This document shows, piece after piece, positions 5,890-5,898 of a DNA stretch of 5,898 nt. The stretch spans positions 1 through 5,898 of the forward strand of contig CALCIB010000279.1 of NCBI GenBank assembly GCA_937907525.1, given 5' to 3'. Source of the DNA: an uncultured Planctomycetales bacterium (GTDB taxonomy: Bacteria; Planctomycetota; Planctomycetia; Isosphaerales; Isosphaeraceae). Each line of letters opens with the position of its first letter. Positions within the stretch are counted from its first letter, which is position 1. Both the position numbers and the translations under genes were made by a program. Under the pieces are notes generated by a model. That model saw only the letters and a program-made list of their open reading frames with translations, had not been told where the DNA came from and did not search any database.

Positions 5890-5898
5890 GGTGAAGGA

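Overview
The window is a GC-rich (strongly G/C at third codon positions) stretch of bacterial chromosome. It carries five complete genes and no mobile element, CRISPR array or RNA gene that I can recognise. The compact, very GC-rich coding, the Ala/Pro/Arg-rich exported proteins, the HExxH secreted metallopeptidase type and the exported MsrB fit a planctomycete, most likely of the Isosphaera/Singulisphaera/Paludisphaera kind. That placement is an inference from style, not from a marker gene.

Left part, plus strand (132-2184): an enolase-superfamily enzyme of the muconate-lactonizing/dipeptide-epimerase subgroup overlaps by 8 bp an alpha/beta-hydrolase of the serine aminopeptidase/monoacylglycerol-lipase type. 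The overlap and a good Shine-Dalgarno sequence inside the upstream gene indicate one translationally linked transcript. The pair may act in sequence on a small carboxylate, ester or peptide substrate, but the substrate cannot be read from the sequence. A hairpin of about 18 bp (2191-2229) closes this unit where it converges with the next.

Right part, minus strand (5615 down to 2252): three genes in one direction with 50-65 bp gaps. In transcription order they are a single-pass membrane protein with a Pro/Ala-rich spacer, coiled coil and small Cys-containing C-terminal domain; a secreted zinc-metallopeptidase-like protein with HEMTH and a downstream EGE motif; and an exported methionine-R-sulfoxide reductase (msrB). 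All three products are predicted to cross or enter the cytoplasmic membrane, so the cluster probably serves the cell envelope or periplasm (protein turnover and oxidative repair). This is inferred from shared orientation and targeting.

The right edge (5616-5898) is a gene-poor gap. It holds upstream sequence of the membrane protein, a weak 15-codon ORF with a Shine-Dalgarno sequence, and a perfect 16-bp terminator-like stem at 5853-5889. I see no clear novel system here. The points most worth a second look are the one-Cys periplasmic MsrB, the TolA/TonB-like layout of the membrane protein, and the epimerase homologue lacking the usual dipeptide-specificity motif.
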